This document shows positions 40,790-49,775 of a stretch of DNA of 64,000 nucleotides, in pieces; position 1 is the first letter of the stretch; each line of letters begins with the position of its first letter. The position numbers were made by a program, and so were the translations under genes. The stretch is from the NCBI RefSeq assembly GCF_011045165.1, contig NZ_JAAKZI010000001.1:186001-250000 (forward strand). The letters are read 5' to 3'. The notes beneath the pieces were generated by a model, which saw only the letters and a list, made by a program, of their open reading frames with translations, searched no databases and was not told the origin of the DNA. Source of the DNA: Arthrobacter silviterrae. Lineage in GTDB: Bacteria; Actinomycetota; Actinomycetes; Actinomycetales; Micrococcaceae.

Positions 40790-43090
40790 TTAGTTGAGCG
40801 GGGTCAACGTCAGGGTTTGCGCGGCCGCCTGCGCTCCGTTGCCCACTGTGCTGCCAGAGGAATCGGTCCAACTGCGGAAGGGTGTTGTCAAGGCCTGCCC
40901 GGAGCCGGCCGGCAGCGAAATGACCAGGCCGCTGTAGCGGTTAACCACACGGTAATTGCCCGTTGCCGTGCCGTCCGGTGTGGTTCCGGGGATGACAAAC
41001 CACTGCTGGGCCGTCTGGCCTGGCTTGGCGGTGGGAGTGACCGAGAGATTCGTACCCCAAGCGCGGCCTGCCGTGTCGTTCGAGACCCCGAGCGCATCGC
41101 CGCTTGCCGCATTGGTGAGGCTGTAGGAACCATCGCCGTTACTGGTGAAGGTCCACGCTGCCGATGCCTTGGCCGAGGTGCTGGAAATGATCTTGGTGGC
41201 GCTTGAACCGCCCTGCTGGGCTAGGGCAAGGCCAAGGCCATTGGTGACCGTGTAGCTCTTGCTGGTGTCGATCACGGGGGCCGGCGGGGCCGCGTTCTGG
41301 TCGATGGTGACGTTCGCGTACTCGCTGGCGGATCCGTTGGAGCAGCCGAAGGAGCAGTAGGAGCGGAAGGACTTGCCCACGATGTTCGAACTCGTGGCGT
41401 TGGCAGGGTCGATGAACCAGCGGTACCACGAGGCCGTAGTGTAGGACCCGGTGTCCCCCAGCAGGGTCCACTTGGGCGTTGCCAGGCTCTTGGTGGCGTA
41501 ATACTGTTGCGGGGCGTTGCCGCTCTGGTCAGGATTCTGCGGCTCGCCAATGTACAGGCCCAGGTAGGCGTCGTAAGTGACATCCATGACGAACAGCGGC
41601 GAAGTTGCCGGCATCAGGCCCGCTGCAATTTGCACGGACGCTGTGCCGGGCATGAGCGGGTTGTACTCGCTAGCCGTGGGGGTGTAGCCGGTGGTGTTGG
41701 CCGGGCTGACGGGAACCAGGTTGCTCTCCTTGCCGCCTAGTCCCGGCTGCTGCCAGGAGCCGTCGTAGTACTTGCTCCACGATCCTGGGGCCATCTTGTC
41801 AGCGATCGGTGCGCGGGCTACGTGTTCGTAGAATGCCGCCCAGCTTCCGGTCTTATCCACGATCCGCGAGCCGTAGTACATGTAGAAATAGCCGGAGGCG
41901 GTGTCTACGAAGAGGCGCGGGTCGCCGTCCCCGTAGTCGTAGGTCTGCTGCGGAAACGTGGAGGTGTCTCCCCTGACGGTGCTGAAAGGGGTGGTGATGA
42001 CCTGGTTCTTGATGGTCCAGGTCTTGCCCTGGTCGGCGGAGACGGCGAAGTCGATGGCGTCGAAGTGCAGTCCGTCGCCAAACGGCTGCGGCGTGAATTC
42101 GTTGTGGACCAGCCCGTACCAGTTCCCGGTGTCCGGGTCGACCCAGAGCTGGGTCAGGTCGCAGTAGTCGCGCTGGGCGTAGTTGGAACCGGCTGGCGCA
42201 AATGTGGCCGTCAGTCCTGTGGGACTGTTGTTGCAGCGCTCGGTTGTGTCGCTGTTCTTGTCAGCAGGGTTGGTGGGGCTGACCGCCTGGTTGATGGCGG
42301 CGTCGGGCACAGCAGTGTCCAAGTTGTCACCGGTGTTGAAGGACCAACTGCGCGAGTCCGTGAGGCCGTAAAGCGAGTGTGCCGATTCGTAGTGGAACGT
42401 GCCGTCCTTGTCGATGAAGGGGCTCGCTGACGTGTCGTCCGGGTTGGACCATGGCCCCAACGTCCCCACTGTGACGCCGTATGGCGGAGGCGCCACCGCC
42501 GCGCCGGATGTGAAAGCACTGATCTCGGAGATGGCGGCATAGTTGGAGCCGCTGACAGTGCTGTCAGCCTCCAGTTTGATGAAACGGGCGGTGACGGGCA
42601 TGTTGAAGGAGACGGACTGTACCTGTGTGTTGCTGTTTGGCTGGGTAAAGGCGCCCGTTGCCACCGGCTGCCCCCAGTCGCCGGTGGTGGACTGGGCAGT
42701 GGCGACGTTGTTGGTGGCGAAGACCTTGTAATTCTGGATGGGACCATTTGACTGGTTCTTCACCGAGTACTCGAGGCCAGTCACGTTGTATGTAGCGCCA
42801 AGGTCCACGGCAAGCCAGTGCGGCATCGCGGTGGCCAGCGAAGTCCATTCCGTGTTCACGTCCCCGTCGATGGCCGCCTTGGCCGTGCCGTCAAGCGACG
42901 GTGGGGCCGGGTATGCGGGCGACTGGGAGTCGAAGCTGGCAATGGAGTACTGGCTCTCCGGAATCACCGTACCGGGAGGCGCCGAGGTGGCCGCTACTGC
43001 GGGGGACATGCCGGAGAGAGGGGCGGCGGAAAGGGCCACGGCGGCCGCGATTGCGGCGAGAGTGATTTTCATGTGATTTGAGTGTGACAT
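40790..43090 (-). CDS. secreted F5/8C - Asp-box beta-propeller - ricin-lectin protein
   Basis: A 766-residue exported protein. A signal peptide ends near AVAAT (about 33). An F5/8-type C module at about 38-190 is closely similar to the first module of the GH101 enzyme (AYPAPP-LDGTA, YSVKNQSNGP, NTQVQ, KLEADST). A region of about 390 residues with a beta-propeller-like pattern contains one exact Asp box, S351-A-D-Q-G-K-T-W358, as in sialidases, and GDGDPRLFVDTASGYFYMYYGSR. A ricin-type trefoil follows from about 610 to the end. It is probably a carbohydrate-active enzyme or lectin that works outside the cell. I cannot assign it to a known GH family. Confidence 0.8.
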   Translation of the reverse strand: MSHSNHMKITLAAIAAAVALSAAPLSGMSPAVAATSAPPGTVIPESQYSIASFDSQSPAYPAPPSLDGTAKAAIDGDVNTEWTSLATAMPHWLAVDLGATYNVTGLEYSVKNQSNGPIQNYKVFATNNVATAQSTTGDWGQPVATGAFTQPNSNTQVQSVSFNMPVTARFIKLEADSTVSGSNYAAISEISAFTSGAAVAPPPYGVTVGTLGPWSNPDDTSASPFIDKDGTFHYESAHSLYGLTDSRSWSFNTGDNLDTAVPDAAINQAVSPTNPADKNSDTTERCNNSPTGLTATFAPAGSNYAQRDYCDLTQLWVDPDTGNWYGLVHNEFTPQPFGDGLHFDAIDFAVSADQGKTWTIKNQVITTPFSTVRGDTSTFPQQTYDYGDGDPRLFVDTASGYFYMYYGSRIVDKTGSWAAFYEHVARAPIADKMAPGSWSKYYDGSWQQPGLGGKESNLVPVSPANTTGYTPTASEYNPLMPGTASVQIAAGLMPATSPLFVMDVTYDAYLGLYIGEPQNPDQSGNAPQQYYATKSLATPKWTLLGDTGSYTTASWYRWFIDPANATSSNIVGKSFRSYCSFGCSNGSASEYANVTIDQNAAPPAPVIDTSKSYTVTNGLGLALAQQGGSSATKIISSTSAKASAAWTFTSNGDGSYSLTNAASGDALGVSNDTAGRAWGTNLSVTPTAKPGQTAQQWFVIPGTTPDGTATGNYRVVNRYSGLVISLPAGSGQALTTPFRSWTDSSGSTVGNGAQAAAQTLTLTPLN

Positions 43091-43152
43091 GACGTTACCT
43101 AGCTGAGATGGTAGGGCCGGAACGGGGTGAAGTACGCTCTAGATTACAGAAA

Positions 43153-43182
43153 TGATATCGATAACACAATGAAAATTTTCAT
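43153..43182. promoter_or_regulatory. candidate operators upstream of the Asp-box protein gene
   Basis: The imperfect palindrome TGATATCGATAACA (43153-43166, 12 of 14 bases symmetric, central CG) is followed by the perfect palindrome ATGAAAATTTTCAT (43169-43182), 63-92 bp ahead of the start codon. The first is LacI-like. The surrounding 43091-43399 holds the leader and decayed sequence with nothing else recognisable. Confidence 0.45.
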
Positions 43183-43399
43183 GACCGAGATGGCATTCAG
43201 ACCCAGTCGACCGCCATGTTGCCAAGACTCCACCGCCGCGCGCCATGTCACGTCCCGGCATCGCGTCGCCGTTTGGCGCCGGCTGCGGAGGGTGGGCGCG
43301 GTCCCTGTGTTCTCCGGCGTGTGCGCGCTGCCTGCCGGGCCGGCCTTCAAATCGGACATGGCCAGGTCATCCCGGAGTGCATTCATGGTCTGCGCCCCT

Positions 43400-44630
43400 T
43401 CATGCGGTCGCCACATCGCCGCGGAGCATCGCAAGGTGGAAATCGTGGCCTATTTTTACAACACCGCCAACGGACCAGCTCGGCTCCCGGCCGTCGACGT
43501 TGTTCCGGATCCGCACCGTGCCGTCCCGGCCGGCAACAACCGTGAGCGAGGTGGTGACGTTGCCTTGCCTGCCGACCGCAACCCCGAACCCGCCCGCCGC
43601 GCGCAGCTCGGTGAAGCTGGCGCCGGCCCGTTGTGCTGGAACGGCGGGGAAAATCCGCAGGACCTCCGATTCCGGTGTGCCCGGCGTCGGACTCCAACTT
43701 TGCAGCAGCATTTCCTGGACCACCTGCATCGCTGCGAAATTGCCTTCCAGGGTGAACGGCCGATGGGTGTAGGCCGAGTGTCTCAGTCCGGACTGGTCGC
43801 CTTTGGAGGCGTTGTCCCACTTCGGCACACCAGGGGTAGGCGCGTTTGGCCAGAATCTCCGAGCCACGGGCAAAACGTCAGTGCAGGTAAAACCTATGCC
43901 CGTTCCAGGCGCCCATGGATGGCGACATCGCATACTGGCTCCACCCGGCCAGTGGCTGGCCTTTGCCGGACATTCCCCCCGGTGAGGCCAGCCCGGACGT
44001 GCCCTAAAAGTCCCAAGCAAACTGGCGGAATACGGGGGCCGGTTCCCACAGAAAATCCAGGTTGGACTCCCCCGACTCAAAATCCCCCGACGCCTGGCAT
44101 ACCGACTACCTCAGCTGCGTTGAGGCCATTGTGGCAATCGCCCTTCCACGGGGGCAGGCCGCCGTCCGCACTCCCTGGATCGGCCTGGGCGGGGGCACCC
44201 TTCCGCGAACCGGCGCCGCAAAGGTAACGGTTGAACCGGAAGTTGCGTTGGATGCCCGCGTCGGGAAGTTGCATGGACGCTTGCCCGGCAGTTGTTGTGG
44301 CGGTGCCTTGGGCGGTGGCGAGGTCCAGCTCGAATTCTTTCAGCCTCTGCCCGGGCTCCAAGCGAAGTTCCAAGCGTCCGGCCGGAGGCTTGGTGGGTGT
44401 CAGGCCGCGGTAGAACTTGCCCCATGGATCGGGGTCGTCGCCGGCCCCGTTCCATGGATGCTCTTTCCACCACTCCTGTTCGCCATGGGTGCGCTCATCC
44501 CAGAGGTCACCGCGGTCCAGGGAAAGGCGCAGCACATTTCCCTCACCCCACAGGAGCCCGCCCAGCAGCCCGTTGCCCAGTGGAAGTGCATCCTATCCTC
44601 CCAGGACGTGGCGGTCAGCGATGGATGGAT
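43400..44630 (-). pseudogene. degraded GH95-like alpha-L-fucosidase-type gene
   Basis: Fragments of one protein occur in several frames. The N-terminal part reads LGNGLLGGLLWGEGNVLRLS then DRGDLWDERT and EWWKEHPWNG near 44440-44600. The middle, in another frame, reads SPSMGAWNGHRFYLH and KRAYPWCAEVGQRL near 43780-43920. The C-terminal part, with its own stop at 43400, reads EGNFAAMQVVQEMLLQSW, LRAAGGF and KIGHDFHLAMLRG. These resemble the start, catalytic helix region and end of GH95-type glycosidases of about 750 residues. Only about 1.2 kb is left, so large deletions and frameshifts have occurred. No intact start remains. Confidence 0.7.
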
Positions 44631-44645
44631 GGCGAAGCCTTTGCG

Positions 44646-45902
44646 TTAGACGGCGGTGCGGACGGGCTGGCCGGCTTTGAAGTACTCCACGAGTTTCGCG
44701 GGCAGTTCAGGCACTTCCAGGGCGCCACCGCCGGAGCGCAGCGACTGGGCGGCAAGCACGCCTGCGGCCACGGCTTCTCTGGCCGCGACCGGGGAAGTTG
44801 CGGTGGCGCCGCCGTCGCGGGCAAAGCGCAGGAACTCCGCGATCAGGAGCGGGTCCGCACCGCCGTGGCCGCCGTCACCGTCCCGGATCTCCACCTTTTG
44901 GTCGGGCTCCACGAAGCCGTCCTGGGACCTAGTCGTCCAGACATGGATCTTGTCGCCGGGGTTGTCGCCAAAGTTTTCGATGCGGCCCTTGGTGCCAATG
45001 ACCGTGTAGTTGCGCCAGTAGTCGGGCGTGAAGTGGCACTGCTGGTAGGAGGCCAGGGCGCCGTTGTCCAGGACCATCTGCATCATGGAGATGTCCTCGA
45101 CGTCGATGACGGGGTTCAGGTCTGTCTGTTCGGTGGGCGGCCAGTTCTCCAGCGAGAACCAGTCCCACATGCGCCTGTCCGAGTTGTCCCGCCGGCTCTT
45201 CACGTCCCCGTACACGGCCAGGTCGCCGATGGCGGACACGCGCCGGGTGTAGCCGCTGGCCAGCCAGTGGATCACGTCAATGTCATGGGCACCCTTTTGC
45301 AGCAGCAGCGAGGTGGTGTTGGCGCGCTCGGCGTGCCAGTCCTTGAAGTAGTAGTCCCCGCCGTTGCCCACAAAGTGCCGGCACCAGACCGCCTTGACCT
45401 CTCCGATGGCCCCGGACTGGATGAGCTCGCGCATCTGCACCACAACGGGCATGTGGCGCATGTTGTGCCCCACGTACAGGCGGGTTCCGGTCTCAAAAGC
45501 AGTGGTCAAAATGGCATCGGCAGCCTCCAGTGTCACGTCGAGGGGTTTCTCGCAGAAGGTGGGGATCCCGGCCTTGAGGGTTTCCAAGGCAATCAGCGCA
45601 TGCTTGTTGTCCGGCGTCAACACCAGCACCGCATCCAGCCCGGCGTCCAGGAGTTCCTGAAGGTCGCCCGTGACAGCCGCCGTCGGAATCTTGTCTGCGG
45701 CGTCCGCACGGCCGCGCTCCGAAACATCGCAGACCATCACCACTTCCGAACCTTCGCCGGGCCGGTGCACGTGGCGCCACAGCGAAGCCCGCAACCCGAA
45801 GCCAACAAGGCCAACGCGCATGTCGCGGGTGGTCCGGGCAGGCCCGGGCACAGCTTCAACCAAATCTGTCACAACACTTCTTCTCTCTTGCTTGAAATTC
45901 AT
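44646..45902 (-). CDS. Gfo/Idh/MocA-family oxidoreductase
   Basis: About 418 residues. MRVGLVGFGLRASLWRHV is the N-terminal NAD(P)-binding fold, CEKPLDVTLEAAD the conserved EKP motif, and QKGAHDIDVIHWLASG the catalytic histidine-containing helix. The C-terminal half is the usual alpha/beta substrate domain. Such enzymes oxidise or reduce sugars, inositols and their derivatives. It follows the LacI gene with nine bases between them, so it is in the same transcript. ATG 45902 has a weak AAGG; GTG 45872 and an ATG at the Rossmann start are alternatives. It probably acts on a sugar delivered by the ABC importer. Confidence 0.9.
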   Translation of the reverse strand: MNFKQERRSVVTDLVEAVPGPARTTRDMRVGLVGFGLRASLWRHVHRPGEGSEVVMVCDVSERGRADAADKIPTAAVTGDLQELLDAGLDAVLVLTPDNKHALIALETLKAGIPTFCEKPLDVTLEAADAILTTAFETGTRLYVGHNMRHMPVVVQMRELIQSGAIGEVKAVWCRHFVGNGGDYYFKDWHAERANTTSLLLQKGAHDIDVIHWLASGYTRRVSAIGDLAVYGDVKSRRDNSDRRMWDWFSLENWPPTEQTDLNPVIDVEDISMMQMVLDNGALASYQQCHFTPDYWRNYTVIGTKGRIENFGDNPGDKIHVWTTRSQDGFVEPDQKVEIRDGDGGHGGADPLLIAEFLRFARDGGATATSPVAAREAVAAGVLAAQSLRSGGGALEVPELPAKLVEYFKAGQPVRTAV

Positions 45903-45911
45903 GGCCTTGTA

Positions 45912-46937
45912 TCAATGTGTGGAGCCCGGTGCGGAGTCCCGCACAAACAGCTGCCATGGGAACTCCAGGACCTGCGCCGGCGCGGAGGGGTCCTTGGCCC
46001 TGTCAACCAGGAAGCGGGCCAGGCCGTCAAAGAAGCCTGCCGGACCCACGCTGGTCAACGACGGCGCCATGGCCTCGCCCTGCAGGGTGTTGCCGATGCC
46101 CACCACAGCAACGTCCTCGGGCACTGACAGCCGGAGCCGCTGGGCCGCATGTATCGCCGCAATGCCGACAAAGTCGGAGGTGGCGAAGATGGCGGTGGGC
46201 GGGTCCGGCTGGCTGAGCAGCTGGACAGCGGCCTGGTAGGCACTCAGTTCGTCGCCGTCAAAGGTCGCCACGTATTTGTCCTGGAGCGCCAGTCCCGCCC
46301 TTTCCAGGCCCCGCACGTAGGCGCCATACCGGCCCGCGCGCGCATTCTTGAGGCTGCTTGTCGAAGCCAGCGCAGCCACCTTGGTGTGCGTGGCGGTCAA
46401 GTGGTCCATGGCCTGGTCCATGGTCGTTCCGGCCATGGAGCGGACCACGTCGAAGCCGTTGGGTTCAAGGGTTTCACTGAACACGACCAGCCTGTTGCTG
46501 CCGGCCAGCTCGGCGAGCAGTCCGGCGTCGCCCTCCTGGTCCGCTGCGTCGATGAAGACGACGTCGGCCCCTTGGCGCCGGATGGCCGTCCGCCAGTCGG
46601 TGTCGGCAAGGATCATGGGCGTGATGCCCACATCCGCCACGGCCGCACCGACGGCCTTGCTCACGGACAGCGACCAGGGGTCGGAGAGCATGGTCAGCGA
46701 CAGCATCATCAGGTTCGATTTTCCGGTGCGGATGGTCCGCGCCGCCTGGTTGGGCCGGTAGCCCAGACCCAATGCCGCCTGCCGCACGCGGAGTTCTGTC
46801 TGGCTCGAAACGCCGGGGGAACCAGCCTTGCCGGACCGTCCGGAGAGCACGTAGGAAACCGTGGCCGTGGAGACCCCGGCGGCCTGGGCCACGGTGCGGA
46901 TGGTGGCGCGCCGCGCCGGTGTGACTGGCGAATTCAT
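45912..46937 (-). CDS. LacI-family transcriptional regulator
   Basis: A 341-residue repressor. The DNA-binding head is typical (RTVAQAAGVSTATVSYVLSG, with the YRPNQAARTIRTG hinge helix). The periplasmic-binding-protein-like effector domain follows, with PTAIFATSDFVGIAAIHAAQ and VAVVGIGNT near the C-terminus. GGGGAG precedes the ATG. It heads a two-gene unit with the Gfo/Idh dehydrogenase. Palindromes with a central CG in front of this gene, the importer operon and the secreted protein gene are plausible targets, making it the likely regulator of the 39-55 kb locus. Confidence 0.93.
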   Translation of the reverse strand: MNSPVTPARRATIRTVAQAAGVSTATVSYVLSGRSGKAGSPGVSSQTELRVRQAALGLGYRPNQAARTIRTGKSNLMMLSLTMLSDPWSLSVSKAVGAAVADVGITPMILADTDWRTAIRRQGADVVFIDAADQEGDAGLLAELAGSNRLVVFSETLEPNGFDVVRSMAGTTMDQAMDHLTATHTKVAALASTSSLKNARAGRYGAYVRGLERAGLALQDKYVATFDGDELSAYQAAVQLLSQPDPPTAIFATSDFVGIAAIHAAQRLRLSVPEDVAVVGIGNTLQGEAMAPSLTSVGPAGFFDGLARFLVDRAKDPSAPAQVLEFPWQLFVRDSAPGSTH

Positions 46938-46995
46938 GGGCTCCCCTTGTTTCCTTGGATGATTCCCGGCATCCGGGCCATCTCTGACATGGTCC

Positions 46996-47009
46996 GTAAA
47001 CCGCTTGAC
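46996..47009. promoter_or_regulatory. candidate LacI operator upstream of the LacI gene
   Basis: GTAAACCGCTTGAC has ten of fourteen bases in palindromic agreement about a central CG. It matches the importer operator at ten of fourteen positions after alignment on the centre. It lies 59-72 bp before the regulator start, fitting autoregulation. Confidence 0.45.
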
Positions 47010-47093
47010 TGCACTTTTGTCGAGCCTACATGCGCCGTGGCGTCAAGGATTTCCTGCCGCCACGGCCCCTTCCCCTGCAGCCGGTGGGCCCGG

Positions 47094-47123
47094 CCGGGCG
47101 GGCCTTCTGGAAGGCCCGCCCGG
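47094..47123 (-). terminator. 14-bp perfect stem after the ABC importer operon
   Basis: CCGGGCGGGCCTTC (47094-47107) and its complement (47110-47123) sit four bases after the solute-binding protein stop codon. The stem is strong but has no U tract, as is common for actinobacterial 3' ends. It separates the importer operon from the LacI-dehydrogenase unit. Confidence 0.6.
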
Positions 47124-47127
47124 CGTC

Positions 47128-48765
47128 CTAGGCGAGCGCCTTCTGGTATTCCTCGCGCATCTTGTCTCCGCCGCCGTTCTTCCACTTGGTGACGGCCGCG
47201 TCCCAGGTGTCCACGCCGGCCCGGCCGGTGAGGATGTCCGTGGCCGTGTCCCGGGCGGCAGTGGTCAGCTTGGCGCCAACCTTGGAGTTGGTGTCGGAGT
47301 ACGTGCCGGCAGTGGGGTTCCGGCTGGCGTACTTCAGCAGTTCCTTGGAAGCGTCATAGATGGCCTGGGTGTCCTTGGTGAACTGCGCGCTGTAGATCGG
47401 GTTCTCCGGGCTGGACATGATGTTCAGGGCGCTGACCAGGCCAGGGGCATTGGTGTTTCCGTCCTTGGTGAAAACGGGGTTGCCGGACTGGTCGAAGGTG
47501 AAGTCGGCTCCTTCCGTGCCGTAGTTCTTCTGCAGGTATTCCGCGCTTCCGAAGGGCGCGGCCATCCAGTTGTAGAAGTCCAGGACTTCGCGGATTCGCT
47601 TGTCATCCGAGGTCTTTTTCAGCGGCGTAAAGCCAACGGTGCCGTAGCCCATGTCATACACGGGAGTGATCTTGCCGTCATGGCCAAAGGGAATGAGCAC
47701 CTCCCCGAAACGGGTGGGGTCGGCGGACCGGGCCTCGCTGATGCCCTTGGGACCCACCGAAACATACGCGGCCAGCTTGTTGGCCACGAAGGGGGTGCTG
47801 AAACTGGAAAGGGTGGTGTCCGGGTTGAAGAATCCGGTCTTGAACACCTTGGCGGCGAATTCCAGCATGGCCTTGTATTCAGGTGTCTCATACATGTGGG
47901 TCAGCGTCTTGTCCTTGTTCAGGCGCCACGTGGTGGGCACCCCGAACCACTCGCCGAACATGTGCATTTCGTTGATGTAGTCGCTGCCTAGCACAAAGCT
48001 CCCGGGGAATGCCTTGGCAACCTCGGCACCCTTCGCCATGAAGTCGTCCGTGGAGGTGAACTTGAAGCCCCCCACCTTGCTCCACATCTGCGGGTTTCCG
48101 ATCATGACCTGGCCCATGGGGGTGGACGGGATGGGCGCACCCCAGATCTTCCCGTTGACCACGGCAGTTTTCCAGGAGGCCGGCTTCAGCGCAGCGAGGT
48201 TGGGGTACTGCAGCACGGCGTCACCTGAAAGGTATTTAGTCAAGTCGGTGAACTTGGCTTCGAGCATGGGGCCGACGTTGGGGATGCCCTGGTTCGGCGG
48301 CAGCCACATGAGGTCCGGGATGTCACCGCTGGCCAGCATGGTGGCGAACTTGTCCGGGTAGCCCGGGTCTGTGCCGATGGTCAGGTTCAGATTGGCGCCG
48401 AGGGCCGAGTTGAGGCGCTTCCAGAACGGGTTGGAGTCCATTCCGGGAGGCGGCGTTTCGAACGTTTCCGTGTACGCGGAGAGGCTCTGCGTCAGGGGCG
48501 CCTTGCTGGTTGTCTTGACAAACGTTCTCGGCATGGACAGAAAGGCCGGCTGCAGGCCTTCCGCATTGCCCGGGAGGTCCGGTTTGATGCCGGTGAACTC
48601 CTTGTAGGTGGGCAGCTTGACCGCGGCCGAGGCGGCTGCGTCGCCGCCGGATGCGGACGGGCCGCAGCCCGTCAATGAGGTGCCGATGGCGATGGTCGCG
48701 GCGCTGACGCCGAGCATGCCCAGGAATCCCCTCCGGCTGTAGCCGGTGGTGGTAGCTGATGACAT
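47128..48765 (-). CDS. sugar ABC importer, solute-binding lipoprotein
   Basis: A 545-residue extracellular solute-binding protein of the large LplA/YtcQ-like carbohydrate group. The N-terminus has a twin arginine (SRRGFLG, R11-R12) followed by a hydrophobic stretch and the lipobox LTGC with C34, so it may be Tat-exported and lipid-anchored. The body has the tryptophan- and aspartate-rich pattern of oligosaccharide binders. GAAAGG lies eight bases ahead of the ATG. It is the third gene of the permease-permease-SBP operon. The size suggests an oligosaccharide rather than monosaccharide ligand, which is inferred. Confidence 0.93.
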   Translation of the reverse strand: MSSATTTGYSRRGFLGMLGVSAATIAIGTSLTGCGPSASGGDAAASAAVKLPTYKEFTGIKPDLPGNAEGLQPAFLSMPRTFVKTTSKAPLTQSLSAYTETFETPPPGMDSNPFWKRLNSALGANLNLTIGTDPGYPDKFATMLASGDIPDLMWLPPNQGIPNVGPMLEAKFTDLTKYLSGDAVLQYPNLAALKPASWKTAVVNGKIWGAPIPSTPMGQVMIGNPQMWSKVGGFKFTSTDDFMAKGAEVAKAFPGSFVLGSDYINEMHMFGEWFGVPTTWRLNKDKTLTHMYETPEYKAMLEFAAKVFKTGFFNPDTTLSSFSTPFVANKLAAYVSVGPKGISEARSADPTRFGEVLIPFGHDGKITPVYDMGYGTVGFTPLKKTSDDKRIREVLDFYNWMAAPFGSAEYLQKNYGTEGADFTFDQSGNPVFTKDGNTNAPGLVSALNIMSSPENPIYSAQFTKDTQAIYDASKELLKYASRNPTAGTYSDTNSKVGAKLTTAARDTATDILTGRAGVDTWDAAVTKWKNGGGDKMREEYQKALA

Positions 48766-48824
48766 CGTGCTTGCCTTTCGTTGGTGTTCGTATCGGTTGG
48801 TCTGGCTGGTTGGTTTGGGAGGGC

Positions 48825-49748
48825 CTAGCCCTTGACGGCGCCGGTGATGACGCCCTTGGTGAAGTGCCGCTGCAGGAACGGGTAGACAAGCAGGATCGGC
48901 ACCAGCGCCACCACCACCACTGCCATTTGGAGTGACTGCGGCTGGGCATGTACCGCAACGCCCAACTGGTCTGCCGCCATGGACTTCCCTTGCAGGACGT
49001 AGGAGCGAAGCACCACCTGGACAGGCCACTTGGCCGTGTCATTGAGGTACAGGAGCGCGTTGAAGAACGAGTTCCAGATGCCTACGGCGTAAAAAAGCCC
49101 GACGACGGCGGTCACGGCCTTGGACAGCGGCAGCACCATGGTCCACAGGATCTTCCAATCGCTGGCCCCGTCGATCCGGGCGCTTTCGATCAGTTCGCCG
49201 GGGATGTTCATGAAGAAGGAGCGCATGACGACAAAGTTGAAGCCGCCCAGGGCCCCGGGCAGGATCAGCGACCAGAGGCTGTCAATGAGGCCCAGCTGCT
49301 TGATCATCAGATACATGGGAATGATCCCTGCGCTGAAGAGCATGGTGAAAAGCACGGCGAGGACCACGGGGCGGCCAAACAGCACCGGGCGGCTGGTGGC
49401 GTACGCCAGCAGGATCGTGACGAACAGGGCAATGGCGGTGCCAACGACCGTAATGAAGGCGCTGACCCCCAGGGCGCGGATCATGAGGTTCCCGGAGAAG
49501 AGGGTCCGGTACGCATCAAGGTTGGGGTGCGTGGGCCACAGCACGTAGCCCCCGGACTGGATGATCTGCTGGTTGTCCGCGAACGACGTCGCGAAGACCA
49601 CCAGCACGGGCAGGCCGATGCAGGCGGTGACCACCACCACGATCAGGACCTTGAGCCCTGAGTACAGGCGCGACGGCTTTTCCTTCCAGGCTGGCCTGGT
49701 GGGGGAATAGCTGAGCCCGGACGCCTTGCGCTTCAAGAGCGAAGTCAT
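48825..49748 (-). CDS. sugar ABC importer permease (LplC/MalG type)
   Basis: A 307-residue permease with six hydrophobic helices. The EAA loop reads ESARIDGASDWKILWTMVLPLSK, where the conserved glycine contacts the ATPase. Length and the long periplasmic N-terminal segment fit the LplC branch. It lies between the other permease and the lipoprotein gene. No ATPase gene is present in this operon or anywhere in the window, so the importer must borrow a shared MsiK-type ATPase, as is usual for actinobacterial sugar importers. Confidence 0.94.
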   Translation of the reverse strand: MTSLLKRKASGLSYSPTRPAWKEKPSRLYSGLKVLIVVVVTACIGLPVLVVFATSFADNQQIIQSGGYVLWPTHPNLDAYRTLFSGNLMIRALGVSAFITVVGTAIALFVTILLAYATSRPVLFGRPVVLAVLFTMLFSAGIIPMYLMIKQLGLIDSLWSLILPGALGGFNFVVMRSFFMNIPGELIESARIDGASDWKILWTMVLPLSKAVTAVVGLFYAVGIWNSFFNALLYLNDTAKWPVQVVLRSYVLQGKSMAADQLGVAVHAQPQSLQMAVVVVALVPILLVYPFLQRHFTKGVITGAVKG

Positions 49749-49775
49749 GTGAGTTCTCCTTCCGGCAGGCGGTGC

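Noticed and set aside
43127-44227. Plus-strand gene of 366 codons over the GH95-like remnant
   Set aside because: The minus strand carries the conserved motifs; the plus-strand translation is a low-complexity shadow.
44646-45902. GH109-type NAD-dependent alpha-N-acetylgalactosaminidase
   Set aside because: The context is tempting, but I see the ordinary Gfo/Idh EKP motif and substrate domain and none of the GH109-specific signatures I know.
44292-46127. A 611-codon plus-strand open frame opposite the dehydrogenase and LacI genes
   Set aside because: Antisense to well-supported genes; arginine/histidine/valine-rich shadow.
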